This document shows, piece after piece, positions 1-9,909 of a stretch of 64,000 nt of DNA (positions within the stretch are counted from its first letter, which is position 1; every line of letters starts with the position of its first letter). The stretch is taken from the NCBI GenBank assembly GCA_016705245.1, contig JADIYM010000019.1:1-64000 (forward strand), in the 5' to 3' direction. The notes below the pieces were generated by a model. It ran no database searches and was not told the DNA's origin. It saw only the letters and a program-made list of their open reading frames with translations. The position numbers and the translations under genes were made by a program. The stretch is from Blastocatellia bacterium (GTDB lineage Bacteria > Acidobacteriota > Blastocatellia > UBA7656 > JADIYM01).

Positions 1-1839
1 CCGTTGCTACCGTCGAGTCCGGCCCCGCCGCGCCCCCGACCATCGAGCATCGCCTGAACGCGGTCTGAAGCCAGTCCCGGTCCGGAGTGCGAAATCGAGA
101 CGGCGACTCCATCGTTTCGGGGGCGCGCTTCGATTCGTATCTGACTTTTGCTGAGAATTCCACCGGAGAAGGTCAACAGATTGACGAGAATCTGCCTGAC
201 CTTGAGCCGGTCGGCGACGACCATTGGCAGGCCCGGCTCCAGATCCTCGACGATCGGCATCCGTCGGGCATGCGCCAGAGGCTCGACCGCGGTGCGCGCA
301 CTGCCGACGACCTCGGCAAGATCGACGCGATCGGTCGTGAGGTCCATCTCTCCGGTCTCGATGCGCGCCCGGTCCAGCATGTTGTTGACCAGCGTGAGCA
401 TCTCTCGAGCTGAGTTCCCGATCCGTTCGACGGCGTCCTGCTCTCGAGGATCCATTCGACGCGCACCATCGAGCACGAGACCGCTCAGTCCGACGATCGA
501 CGATGCTAGCAGCTGAGCGAATACCCTGCGAAAGGTCAGCAAGAACCCGAAATCCGGCGTTGCCGTGGCTTTCAGCCGATGGTGTCGAAAGCTCGGCCGA
601 GGCGTTCTGACGCACCAGACCGGCGACAAGTGCATCGCGTTCAGTCGTCGCGTCGAGAAGCTGCGACTGCAACTCAGCCACCCGGCCCTTCAATTCGCGA
701 ATTGTCTCAATGCGGATCGCCGTCACTTCATCGGCGTCGAACGCGTGCGAAGCGCGCGCTGCGAGGTCGGCGCTCTGGCGCCTGAGCGTATCGACATCAC
801 GCTCCAGCAAGGCGTTCGCGGACTTTAGAGCGACAACCGTATCCTCGAGCTGCGCCACCTGTCGGGCCGACGATTCTCCAAGTCTGGCCGTATCGCGTTC
901 CTTCGAGAGATCGCGCTCGACGATGACGAACCCGGCCGGATCACCGTCAGGATCCCGTCGCACAGTGATAGTCGCTCGCGACGGAAAGCGTTCGCCGTTC
1001 TTCCGAATCCTCGTGATCACGGATTCACAGCGACCGGTGTGCATCACCTCGTTCAATATCTCGACGATCTTTCCGGACTCGACTTCTTCCGGGGCAAACA
1101 GGACGTCGGACTTGGCCCGTCCGATGACCTCGTCGGGCTCGTAGCCGTAGAGAACCCGCGCGCCTTCGCCAAACACCGTGATGTTGCCCTGCAGATCCTC
1201 GGCAACGACGGCGTGCTCCGGAGATCCGAACAGGATCGCGTGCAGCAGACTCTCGACCTCGGCGCGCGTCTCCGCCGTCTCGCCAATCTGGTAGGAAGCT
1301 CGCTGCAGTCGTGATGTCAGGTCGGCAACGCGAACCGCGAGCACGGCCACATCCGAAAAGGATCGCAACTCGTCCGTTTCTTCGTGCGAAAACGGCGTTG
1401 AGCGCATGACGGCGATCAGTCCGAGCACTCCGGCCGGACCCTTGAGCGGGAATGCCGCGAACGCCGCCGATGCCGAGACATCGCTCGACGGAAAAAGCAT
1501 CCGCCCGACGCCGGACGGCTCGCCGATTCGCGCGACGCCCCCGCGGGCTGCGACGCGGTCGCGAAAGACTGTCAGCGGCACTCGCGCCGGCTCTTCGATT
1601 CCGTGAGGTGCGGACGCCTTGAAGTGAAGACACATCGACCGATCGGCACATCGATCCACGAGCGCGCACGTGTCGCAGACATCCCCTGGCTTGACGAGCC
1701 AGATTTTGCAGCTCGAGGCGAGCGTACGGTCCCTGATGGCCGACGTGACCGCTTCCAGCGCGCTGTCGAGCGACGCACCAGACGCGATCGACCCGAGCGC
1801 CGTGCGCAGACTGCGATCGATGTCATTGAGGGTCGACAA
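1..1839 (-). CDS. GAF-PAS sensor histidine kinase-like protein, probably catalytically dead; frameshifted, 3' end outside window
   Basis: Starts at TTG 1839; the upstream frame is closed by a stop a few codons before, and a TAGAAT -10-like box lies 9 nt upstream. Domains in order: GAF (about residues 20-175) with a cysteine cluster CDTCALVDRCADRSMCLHF, PAS (about 195-310), a coiled coil (about 315-410), then HisKA and HATPase remnants. Near 500-512 the reading frame shifts by one base; across the shift the H-box reads LSQGIRSAA followed by SIVGLSGLVL, so the phospho-acceptor His is Gln. In the ATPase part the N-box reads VNLLTFSGG (second Asn replaced) and the G1 box reads HSGPGL instead of D-x-G-x-G. 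Seen directly: these substitutions. Inferred: a sensory pseudokinase that cannot autophosphorylate. The corrected frame stays open to position 1, so the C terminus is missing from the window. Confidence 0.75.
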
Positions 1840-1848
1840 AGCCCAGTT

Positions 1849-1854
1849 ATTCTA
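1849..1854 (-). promoter_or_regulatory. -10-like box of the GAF-PAS gene
   Basis: TAGAAT on the minus strand ends 9 nt before the TTG start at 1839, which would give almost no 5' leader. No convincing -35 hexamer was found at 16-18 bp. Confidence 0.3.
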
Positions 1855-1891
1855 AACCATGCAAAGCAGATAGGCCGCCACGCCCGGGGAC

Positions 1892-1921
1892 TTGCCCCCA
1901 TCCGCGCATGCGTCGTATACC
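1892..1921 (+). promoter_or_regulatory. Candidate promoter of the penicillin acylase-type gene
   Basis: TTGCCC (1892-1897), an 18-bp spacer, then TATACC (1916-1921). The box ends 10 nt before ATG 1932, which favours that start over the in-frame ATG at 1908 and predicts a nearly leaderless mRNA. Confidence 0.35.
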
Positions 1922-1931
1922 TCGTCAACCC

Positions 1932-4404
1932 ATGTCACGATCCCGAAGAATCCTCATCCTAGTCCGAGTTCTCGTCGCGGTGACCATCGTTGCGGCTCTC
2001 GCGCTGACTGCCGGAGGCGCCTGGTACTGGCGGGTGTCGCGGTCGTGTCTCCCGCAGACATCGGGCACGATCCGGCTGCCTGGATTGCGCGCGGCGGTGG
2101 GGGTGCGTCGTGATGCGCGCGGCATCCCGCACCTCTCGGCGGATTCACCCGAAGACCTCTTCTTCGCCCAGGGCTTCGTTTCCGCGCAGGATCGTCTCTT
2201 CCAGATGGATCTGCTACGGCGCGATGCACTCGGAGAGTTGTCTGAGATCGTCGGCGTTGATGCAGTGGGCCGCGATGTCCGGCATCGGCGACTCGGCTAC
2301 CGCCAGGTGTGCGAGCGCGCCTACGAGAAGCTCTCGGGCGAACCCAAGCTCGCAGTCGACCGCTTCTCGGAGGGTGTCTCGGCGTACATTGCGGCGCAGG
2401 ACGGCGTCTTGCCGTTCGAGTTCCGGTTGTTGCGCTACGAGCCCCGTCCGTGGACGCCAATCGACTCGATGGCAATCGGCAAGCTCATGGCCGAGCAGCT
2501 CAACACGACCTACGAAACCGACCTCCTGCGAGCGGAGTTCGCCGATCTGGGCCCCGAGCTGCACGGCGACCTCTTTCCGGATCACTCGACTTACGATGTT
2601 CCGCTCGTTGGTGTGGATCCGACGCCGCAGCAAGCCGAACCGGATGAAGCCGACGCACCTGCAGGAAAACCGAATTCGATGACGGACCCGGTGTCGACCG
2701 GCAACCCGTTCAAACCGGCGGCCTTCACGCCGGACCCGGGCGACGCTTCGCGCGAAGCATCGTTCGAGCCGTTCGTTGTCGGCTCGAACAACTGGGTTGT
2801 CGACGGCACCCGGTCGACGAGCCGAAAGCCAATCCTCGCAAACGATCCGCATCTACCGCTCGCCCTCCCTCCAATCTGGTACGCGATGCACCTTTCCGTC
2901 CGCGACGGATCTTTCGACGTCGCCGGCGTGACGTTTCCCGGTGCGCCAGGCATCGTGATCGGTCACAACCGCCGGATTGCCTGGGGCGTGACGAATTTCG
3001 GGCCGGACGTTCAGGATCTCTTCGTCGAGGAATTTGACGATGCGGGAACTCGTTACCGCGTCGGCGATGCGTGGGAGAACGCGACGATCAGGCAGGACGT
3101 CGTTCGCGTCCGCAAGCCAGGATTCACGACCGAATACGACGAGTGGCCGATCGAGCTCGTGTCTACACGACACGGTCCCATCGTGAAGGATAGCGGCGCG
3201 ACCAAATACGCGTTGCGATGGACGGCGCTCGACGACGCTAGCGAAATGCCGGCCTTCCTCTATCTCAATCGAGCCGGATCCTGGGACGAATTCACGGCGG
3301 GCCTTCGGCTATCCGGGTCCGATGCAGTCTTTCGTGTACGCCGACGTCGACGGCAATATCGGCTATTACGGCGCCGGGAACGTGCCAGTCCGGCCGGCCG
3401 GCAAGGGCGACGTTCCCGTACCGGGCGCTTCGGGGGGTGCGGACTGGACCGGATACGTGCCATTCGAAAGCCTTCCCAACTCCAAAAATCCGCCGACCGG
3501 ATTTCTCGTGTCCGCCAACAACAGGATCGTCGGCGACTCGGTGACCGAGTTCTACACGAAGATGTGGATGTCGCCGTTCCGCGCCCGTCGGATCGGCGAC
3601 CTGTTGCGCCCGGCGACACGCCTGACCGTCGACGACATGAATCGATTCCAGAACGACACGTATTCGTATCCGGACGCCATCTTCGCCGCCGAGGCGGTGC
3701 GTCTGGCCGAGGCGCGGATTGCCGCCGGAGACCCGGAAGCTGGCACGTGGACATCCATGGTCAGTTACCTTGGGGGATGGGACGGCCACCTCAATGTCGA
3801 CAGCGTGTCCGCCACCATCGCGGTGCGTATGCGCCGGCAGTTCGTCGAACGCGTCCTGAAAGCGAAACTCGGCGACAGGGCCGCGCGATACGCCTACTAC
3901 GGGCGCGACACTTTTGTCGTGAACCTTGTCGAGAAACGGCCGGCACGGTGGCTTCCCGAAGGCGCGGCTGATTGGGAGTCGGTTTTTCTAGAGTCGTTCG
4001 TCGCCACGCGCGAGGCGCTGCTCAAGGAGTTCGGACCGAATCCCTCGTCCTGGAAATACGGGCGGATCAACACGCTGACGCTCGCCCATCCCCTCGGTCG
4101 AATTCCTCGCCTCGCGGGACTCCTGAACCTGCCCACAATGGAGCTCGATGGCGGTCCCGCGACGGTCAAGGCCATGGGGGTGGTGAGCGGCGCCGGCCCA
4201 TCGATGCGATTCGTCGTGGATCTAGAAGACTTCGATCGCGCGACGCTCGTTCTTCCGTCCGGCAATTCCGGCCAGCACGCAAGCGATCACTACGATGACC
4301 AGACCGAAGACTGGCGGGTTGGACGAACCGCCGCGCTGCCCTTCTCGGAAGCTGCCGTAGCCGCGGCCACTGTCGCGACGCTTCGGCTCGAGCCGGCGCC
4401 GTAA
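1932..4404 (+). CDS. Penicillin acylase family N-terminal nucleophile hydrolase, one frameshift
   Basis: Family S45 amidase that cleaves itself into alpha and beta chains and hydrolyses amides (beta-lactams, acyl-homoserine lactones or other acylated amines; the natural substrate cannot be read from sequence). A signal anchor follows the start (a hydrophobic stretch of about 25 residues after SRSRR). The alpha-chain motif FAQGFVSAQDRLFQMDLLRR is present, as is the autocleavage site VVGSNNWVV, with the nucleophile Ser at about residue 285 and a proline/Asp-rich spacer before it. The frame changes near 3305-3312: the first part ends in FTAGLR and the second resumes at YPGPMQSFVYADVDGN, a continuous family motif, so one product about 820 residues long is meant. 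ATG 1908 is an alternative start. The stop is followed 12 nt later by thpR, suggesting co-transcription. The frameshift could be an assembly error. Confidence 0.88.
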
Positions 4405-4416
4405 CCGGGAGTCGTG

Positions 4417-5004
4417 ATGCAATCCGAAACGTCGCTGCGCGTCTTCGTCGCCATCGAGATCCCGGCGCGCGAGCTCGCTCGTATCGGACAGCTTGTCGAC
4501 GGACTTCGACGTCATCGAGCCCGGATTGCCTGGGTTCCAGCAGCGAACGTCCACGTCACCCTCGCGTTTCTCGGGAACATCGAATTCGATCGCGTCGGTT
4601 CCGTTGCGACGGCAACGACCGTCGCTTGCGACACGATTTCCCCGTTCGAGCTCGCGATTACGGGAACCGGGTGTTTTCCGTCGCGCAGCCGGCCGAAGGT
4701 GCTCTGGACCGGGGTTCGTGGAGACCTCGACTCACTTTCTGCGCTCCAGCGAGGCGTCACGGCCGAGCTCGCCGCGGCGGGTTTCCGACTCGACGAGAAG
4801 CCCTTTCGGCCTCACCTCACGATCGGTCGCGTCAAGGAGAGCAGCAGTCCGGATCTCACATCGACTTTGGACGATCTCGAGCGATCGATAGTCGAGGGAG
4901 TGCCATTCGTGGTGAACTCGATCACCGTTCTTCGAAGCGAGCTTCTGCCATCCGGCGCTCGATACACCCCACTTGCCCGGGTCGGACTGGCAGGCCGCAG
5001 GTGA
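4417..5004 (+). CDS. thpR: RNA 2',3'-cyclic phosphodiesterase (2'-5' RNA ligase family)
   Basis: Two-histidine (2H) phosphoesterase of the LigT/ThpR family that opens 2',3'-cyclic phosphates on RNA ends. Both catalytic motifs are present: HVTL (about residue 46) and HLTI (about residue 135). The start FVAIEIP and the segment PHLTIGRVK are typical of the family, and the length (195 residues) is normal. ATG 4417 is preceded by CGGGAG at 4406-4411; GTG 4414 is an alternative start. It lies 12 nt after the acylase-type gene, on the same strand. Its cellular RNA substrate is not known in most bacteria. Confidence 0.92.
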   Translation: MQSETSLRVFVAIEIPARELARIGQLVDGLRRHRARIAWVPAANVHVTLAFLGNIEFDRVGSVATATTVACDTISPFELAITGTGCFPSRSRPKVLWTGVRGDLDSLSALQRGVTAELAAAGFRLDEKPFRPHLTIGRVKESSSPDLTSTLDDLERSIVEGVPFVVNSITVLRSELLPSGARYTPLARVGLAGRR

Positions 5005-5097
5005 CCAAAACTCTTCTCGAGCGGATCGAGTGAGAGGATCTGACGACGCAACGCGTCTCCGGGGAGTTCGACGACTTGCCCACCCGGAGGACGCCAC

Positions 5098-8043
5098 ATG
5101 CCCGCTCTGCACACGACGCGTTTCCTTGTCGCACTCATTGTCTTCACTATCGGCTGCCCATTAACCGCGGCGGCGGTCCCTCAACGGCGAGGCGATGGCG
5201 GGGGCGGCGACTGCACCGTCACGGTCACCCCGGCGACGATCGGCGCAATCTCCGTTGGCGAGACGCTCACGGTCACGGTGACTGCCGTCGACATGTACTG
5301 CTCGTGGGAAGTCGTTTCGGAAGCAGACTGGATCGTGCCAGACCCGACGTCCGGATACGGAAGTGGATCAGTCCGGCTAACCGTCTCGCCGGCAGCCAAC
5401 AACCTTGACTGTCAGGTGCGATCGGGGACCGTGCGAATCAACGGCGCCCAGGTGCTTGTTACCCAGTCTGGCCCGTTCTACGCGAACTGCTTTCGGACGC
5501 CCACAAACAACAGCATCGGCTGCTGCGCGATAAAGGCCGCGAGTCTCGTGTCTCGGGGCGGCGACTCGATCGCGCTGGCCCGAAGGTACAGGGACGAAGT
5601 GCTCCTCAAGTCGCCACTCGGCGCCACCTATGTCCGCGCCTATTACGATCATACTGACGAAGCCGTCCGGATCGCGTCCTCTGACCCATGGCTCCTGTTG
5701 CGAACGGCTCGCGCCCTGAAGCGACATACGCCGACGTTGCAGCGCGCCGTCGATGGGCACGAAGCGGCCATCACGGATGAGGATCTCGAAGAGTTCGACG
5801 CGCTCGCGGCCGAATACGAAGCCGCAGCGAGCCCATCGCTCCGCGCTACGCTTTCGTCGTTCCGCAATGACCTCCGGCATCCGGAGCGGCTCGGAGGAGT
5901 CGGCGTTCGCATCCACCGGAACATAACCTCACGCTCCGAGAAGTCTGTCGATGGCGACGCCGTCGACGGATTCGACGAGCGCCTCATCGGGCTTGCACCG
6001 GCCGACGCCGAGGTTGCGACGCGACTCCTTCGCGTTCCCGACTTTCTTGCGGTCGCCTCGAGAACGGGACACTACGGACGCTGGTACGCTCGACACGGAT
6101 CGAGCGCCGTTTCCGCCGTGGCCGGCGATCCGGTTCTCGCACTCCGCCTGGGAGGCGTTGCGACGAGACTGATGACCTCGCTCGACACCCTCGTTGAAAC
6201 CGGATCTGCCCGGATTGACCAGACGCACCTCGATGATCTCGGCGCAGTGCTCGATCGACTTGCCGATCGACTCGATTCGGATGCCGCCAGCACGGTGAGG
6301 CTCGCGCGCCGCGACCTCCGATCCCGGCACACGCTCGCTGGGGCCGGGATCGTCGTCGATCGCGACCGGTACGCGTTCGCGGCCAGCACACCGAGGACTG
6401 GCAACGTCGCGGGCGCCCCGGCCGCGCCGTCGGGATTCCTCGGCGGCACGAGAGACGATGCCGCCTCCGCCGTCACCGTCGATACGTCCGGGAACATCAT
6501 CGTCGTCGGCGCGACTGCAGGCAGCGGGTTCACGACCGTCAATGCCATCCAGCCCGAGCACCGTGGAGCGGGCGACGCCTTCGTCACGAAATTCTCGCCT
6601 GACGGCCAGATTGTTTTCTCAACCTACCTTGGAGGTTCACGTGCAGATGTTGCGTCGGCCGTTGCCACGGACGCAGCCGGCAACATCTATGTCTCCGGAA
6701 CAACCGAATCGTCGAACTTCCCGGCACCGGGAGGTTACCAGCGAGGTCGGCGAGGCACCGCCGACGCGTTCGTAGTGAAGTTCGATCCGACCGGCAGCAC
6801 GATCCTCTATGGCACCTACCTCGGCGGTACCTTGCTCGATGGGGCGACGGCAATTGCAGTCGACGCAACCGGGCGTGTGTACGTGACGGGCGCCACGATT
6901 TCCGTGGATTTTCCAGTTACCACAGGCGTCGTGGATCGGGAAATGACCGGAGTCGTCGATGCGTTCGTCACCCGGCTCTCGCCGGCCGGTTCAGCAATCG
7001 AGGCGTCGACACTGCTCGGAGGTCAGGGGCGCGACGGAGCGTCCTCCATCGGGCTCGATCCCGCGGGCAACGTGGTCGTTGCGGGCGTCACGTCGTCGCT
7101 CGACTTCCCTCAGATCATGCCGGTCCAGGCGGAATTCGGCGGACTCTGCGACGGATTCGTGACGAAACTCTCATCGGGATTGAACTCGTTCGTGTTCTCG
7201 ACCTGGATCGGCGGAAGTGACGTCGATGGCGTCGGCGGCGCTGCGGTCGACTCGACCGGGGCCGTCGTGATCACGGGCGCGACGGCGTCGGCGGCGGACT
7301 TTCCGTTGCGCTCGGCGATTCAGGATGTCTACGGAGGCGGATTTCTGGACGCCTTCGTTTCGAGGATTCCCTCGACGGGCGGCTCAGTCGAGTTCTCAAC
7401 GTACCTAGGAGGCACCGATGACGATCGAGGATACCGGGTCGCCGTCGACGGGTCGGGCGGCATCTCGCTCGTAGGGCTCACGGCTTCGGCCAATTTCCCG
7501 ACGGCGGGGGCGCAGCAGTCCTCCCTCGGAGGTGGAGTCTTCGACGCATTCGTCACGCAACTCACGCCGACGGGCACCGGGATTCGAATGTCGACGTTCA
7601 TCGGTGGCGCCGTCGACGAATCCGGCGTCGGCATCGCCGTCGCCTCGAGCGGCGTCATCGTCGCGGCCGGCGAAACGAGCTCGCCCGACTTCCCCGCATC
7701 GGCGTCCCTCGGTGCGTTCGACGGCGGGCCGAGCGATGGCTTCGTGGTCGCGATTGCCGGCGCGCCGCAGGTGCCCCCGCCTGTCGTCGATTCAGTCACC
7801 GGACTCGTTTCTGCGGGTAAGCCATATCGAGTGAAGATCGTTGGATCGAACTTCCAATCCGGCGCGGCGGTCTACATCGGCGGCAGTTCGACGGAGTGGG
7901 CAAACTTGAAGCGGAAGGGCGATACGCAACTCTTGCTCAGGAAGGGCTCTGCACTCGAGGCGGTTTTCCCGGCCGGGGTCGCTACCGAGATCCGCATCGT
8001 CAATCCGGACGGCGGCGTGGCAACGGTGACATTTCGGCGATAG
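5098..8043 (+). CDS. Secreted SBBP beta-propeller repeat protein with BACON-like, CFI-box-like and IPT/TIG domains
   Basis: Start ATG 5098 has GGAGG 7 nt upstream. A Sec signal peptide (about residues 1-25) is followed by a Gly/Asp-rich linker. Residues about 35-135 resemble a BACON-type beta-sandwich (CTVTVTPATIGAISVGE, ending TVRINGAQVLVTQSG). Residues about 142-215 resemble the CFI-box module normally found at the C terminus of secreted proteins (CCAIKAASLVSRGGDS, then RYRDEVLLKSPLG and YVRAYYDHTDEAVRIAS). After a helical region there are about seven SBBP repeats of roughly 65 residues (about 445-890, each with STYLGG, a VD..G...V..G.T strand and a DAFVTK segment). An IPT/TIG domain closes the protein (about 895-981). 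Probably extracellular or cell-surface. No enzyme motif was seen. The internal position of the CFI-box-like module is unusual. Confidence 0.85.
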   Translation: MPALHTTRFLVALIVFTIGCPLTAAAVPQRRGDGGGGDCTVTVTPATIGAISVGETLTVTVTAVDMYCSWEVVSEADWIVPDPTSGYGSGSVRLTVSPAANNLDCQVRSGTVRINGAQVLVTQSGPFYANCFRTPTNNSIGCCAIKAASLVSRGGDSIALARRYRDEVLLKSPLGATYVRAYYDHTDEAVRIASSDPWLLLRTARALKRHTPTLQRAVDGHEAAITDEDLEEFDALAAEYEAAASPSLRATLSSFRNDLRHPERLGGVGVRIHRNITSRSEKSVDGDAVDGFDERLIGLAPADAEVATRLLRVPDFLAVASRTGHYGRWYARHGSSAVSAVAGDPVLALRLGGVATRLMTSLDTLVETGSARIDQTHLDDLGAVLDRLADRLDSDAASTVRLARRDLRSRHTLAGAGIVVDRDRYAFAASTPRTGNVAGAPAAPSGFLGGTRDDAASAVTVDTSGNIIVVGATAGSGFTTVNAIQPEHRGAGDAFVTKFSPDGQIVFSTYLGGSRADVASAVATDAAGNIYVSGTTESSNFPAPGGYQRGRRGTADAFVVKFDPTGSTILYGTYLGGTLLDGATAIAVDATGRVYVTGATISVDFPVTTGVVDREMTGVVDAFVTRLSPAGSAIEASTLLGGQGRDGASSIGLDPAGNVVVAGVTSSLDFPQIMPVQAEFGGLCDGFVTKLSSGLNSFVFSTWIGGSDVDGVGGAAVDSTGAVVITGATASAADFPLRSAIQDVYGGGFLDAFVSRIPSTGGSVEFSTYLGGTDDDRGYRVAVDGSGGISLVGLTASANFPTAGAQQSSLGGGVFDAFVTQLTPTGTGIRMSTFIGGAVDESGVGIAVASSGVIVAAGETSSPDFPASASLGAFDGGPSDGFVVAIAGAPQVPPPVVDSVTGLVSAGKPYRVKIVGSNFQSGAAVYIGGSSTEWANLKRKGDTQLLLRKGSALEAVFPAGVATEIRIVNPDGGVATVTFRR

Positions 8044-8070
8044 TCCACTGCTTCGTCGGCCCGGCAGGCC

Positions 8071-8219
8071 GGGTAGGGGGTCACTTTTTCGATTTCGCTG
8101 CTCCTCTTGCGTCTTTGCGTCTTCCCTTTGCGCCTTTGCGAGAAACTGACTCTGAGAGGGACCCATTTGAACGTTCAGTTTCTCGCAAAGACGCAAAGGG
8201 AAGACGCAAAGGCGCAAAA
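8071..8219. repeat. Dispersed inverted repeat, GCAAAG family, copy 1
   Basis: Near-perfect inverted arms of about 45 nt (8106-8150 and 8173-8219) made of CTTTGCG units, with only two or three mismatches and a 22-nt loop. The left flank GGGTAG-GGGTCACTTT is shared with the copy at 17414-17520. The element fills the gap between the SBBP gene and malQ. It can fold into a long hairpin and looks like a miniature, REP-like element; no ORF inside. Confidence 0.75.
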
Positions 8220-8276
8220 CAGCAACTGCAATGCACCGCGACGACGACCGTCGTTTCGTGGTATTCGTTTCGCTCT

Positions 8277-9794
8277 ATGCGCCAACGAACCGCGGGTATC
8301 GTCCTCCATCCCACGTCCCTCCCGGGCCGCTATGGCATCGGCGACCTCGGTGATGAAGCCTTCAGTTTCGTCGATTTCCTCGTCGAGGCGAAGCTGGGAA
8401 TCTGGCAAGTGCTGCCGCTTGGACCGACGGGTTACGGTGATTCGCCGTACCAGTGCTTTTCGGCATTCGCAGGAAACCCGAATCTAATCAGCCCGGAGCG
8501 ACTCGTTCGCGACGGACTCCTGACGAGGAAGGACCTGGCGCACATGCCGCACTTCCCCTCGGATCGTGTCGACTTCGGGCCGGTCATCGACTGCAAGAAA
8601 GCCCTGGTGCTGCGGGCCTACGACCACTTTCGCGAAGGCGCCGCCCCGGAGCTCGTAGCGCCCTTTGCGTCGTTCTGCTCCGAACACGCAGGCTGGCTCG
8701 ATATCTATGCGGCCTTTCAGGTGTTGAAGGACACTCGCGACAACGCTCGCTGGGACGCGTGGGATCCGGAGCTTGCGGCCTGCCACCCGAAGGCCGTCGC
8801 TCGCGCTATCGACGCGAACTCGGATCGATTCGATGCCGTCCGGTTTGCGCAGTTCCTGTTCTTCCGTCAATGGTTCGAACTGAAGTCGTACGCGAACGGA
8901 CTCGGCGTCCGGATTCTCGGCGACGCTCCGATCTTCGTGGCATTCGACTCCGCCGACGTCTGGGCAAACCGGCAGTTGTTCAAGGTCGACGCCAACGGAC
9001 AGCCCGCGGTAGTGGCCGGCGTCCCGCCGGATTACTTCAGCAAGACGGGCCAACTCTGGGGAAATCCGCTATACGATTGGGACCGAATGCGCGAGACGGG
9101 TTACGTGTGGTGGATCGAACGAATCCGGGCGTGCCTTGCGTTGTTCGACCTCGTTCGACTGGATCACTTCCGCGGATTCGCCGCGTGCTGGGAAGTTCCA
9201 GCCGAGGATGAAACGGCGATCGACGGGTCGTGGGTGGAGGTGCCGGGTGGCGAGATGTTCCAGGCGGCAAGCCGGGTGCTCGGGGATCTCGCCATCGTTG
9301 CCGAAGACCTCGGCGTCATAACGCCCGACGTTGACGCCCTGCGCGAGCGATGCGGCTTTCCTGGCATGCGGGTTCTGCAGTTTGCATTTTCGACCGACGG
9401 AACGAACCCGCATCTGCCACACAACTACGTTCCCGACTCGGTGTGCTACACAGGAACCCACGACAACGACACAACGGTCGGGTGGTTCCGCGCGCACAAG
9501 TCTGGCGCGACTGGCAAGGAACGCGCGTACATCCGGCGTTACCTGAACACGTACGGCACCGACATCAGCTGGGACTTCATCCGGGCCGCGTTCGCATCGG
9601 TCTCGGACGTCGCCATCGCGCCGATGCAGGACATTCTCGGTCTCGGCGGCGATGCGCGAATGAACCGCCCGTCGAGCGCGAGCGGAAACTGGGATTGGCG
9701 GCTTCCGCCGCGATCCCTGGGAACGTCGCTGCGTCGGCGGCTGGCGCACCTTGCGGAAGATACCGGCAGGGCGTATCAGGAGCCCGAGGCCTAG
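8277..9794 (+). CDS. malQ: 4-alpha-glucanotransferase (amylomaltase)
   Basis: GH77 disproportionating enzyme that transfers alpha-1,4-glucan segments in maltodextrin or glycogen metabolism, in the cytoplasm. At 505 residues it has the length of short bacterial amylomaltases. Start LHPTSLPGRYGIGDLG is the classical N-terminal motif. Catalytic residues are visible: nucleophile Asp296 in VRLDHFRG, acid/base Glu343 in VAEDLGVITP and transition-state Asp396 in TGTHDND, matching Thermus D293/E340/D395. ATG 8277 is chosen because family similarity begins there; the frame is open upstream through the repeat element. No other glycogen gene lies nearby. Confidence 0.95.
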   Translation: MRQRTAGIVLHPTSLPGRYGIGDLGDEAFSFVDFLVEAKLGIWQVLPLGPTGYGDSPYQCFSAFAGNPNLISPERLVRDGLLTRKDLAHMPHFPSDRVDFGPVIDCKKALVLRAYDHFREGAAPELVAPFASFCSEHAGWLDIYAAFQVLKDTRDNARWDAWDPELAACHPKAVARAIDANSDRFDAVRFAQFLFFRQWFELKSYANGLGVRILGDAPIFVAFDSADVWANRQLFKVDANGQPAVVAGVPPDYFSKTGQLWGNPLYDWDRMRETGYVWWIERIRACLALFDLVRLDHFRGFAACWEVPAEDETAIDGSWVEVPGGEMFQAASRVLGDLAIVAEDLGVITPDVDALRERCGFPGMRVLQFAFSTDGTNPHLPHNYVPDSVCYTGTHDNDTTVGWFRAHKSGATGKERAYIRRYLNTYGTDISWDFIRAAFASVSDVAIAPMQDILGLGGDARMNRPSSASGNWDWRLPPRSLGTSLRRRLAHLAEDTGRAYQEPEA

Positions 9795-9841
9795 TCTCTT
9801 CAATGCGAGTCCGTAAAATGTTCTCACTCCCGAATCGCCGC

Positions 9842-9888
9842 GACGCCGTGCGACGGCCCTGAGCCGCCAACGGCGTCCGGCAATTTTT
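9842..9888 (+). terminator. Possible weak terminator after malQ
   Basis: GACGCCGT (9842-9849) and ACGGCGTC (9870-9877) form perfect 8-bp arms, with TTTTT at 9884-9888. The distance between stem and T-run is long for an intrinsic terminator. Confidence 0.3.
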
Positions 9889-9909
9889 CGTTTCGCCAGG
9901 AGAAAGTGG

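Noticed and set aside
1025..1669. Minus-strand frame of about 210 codons inside the GAF-PAS gene
   Set aside because: Arg/Ser-rich alternative frame over a domain that is clear in the other frame.
8071..8219. Possible CRISPR-like array from repeated CTTTGCG units
   Set aside because: Units are too short and contiguous, with no spacers; arms are inverted rather than direct repeats.
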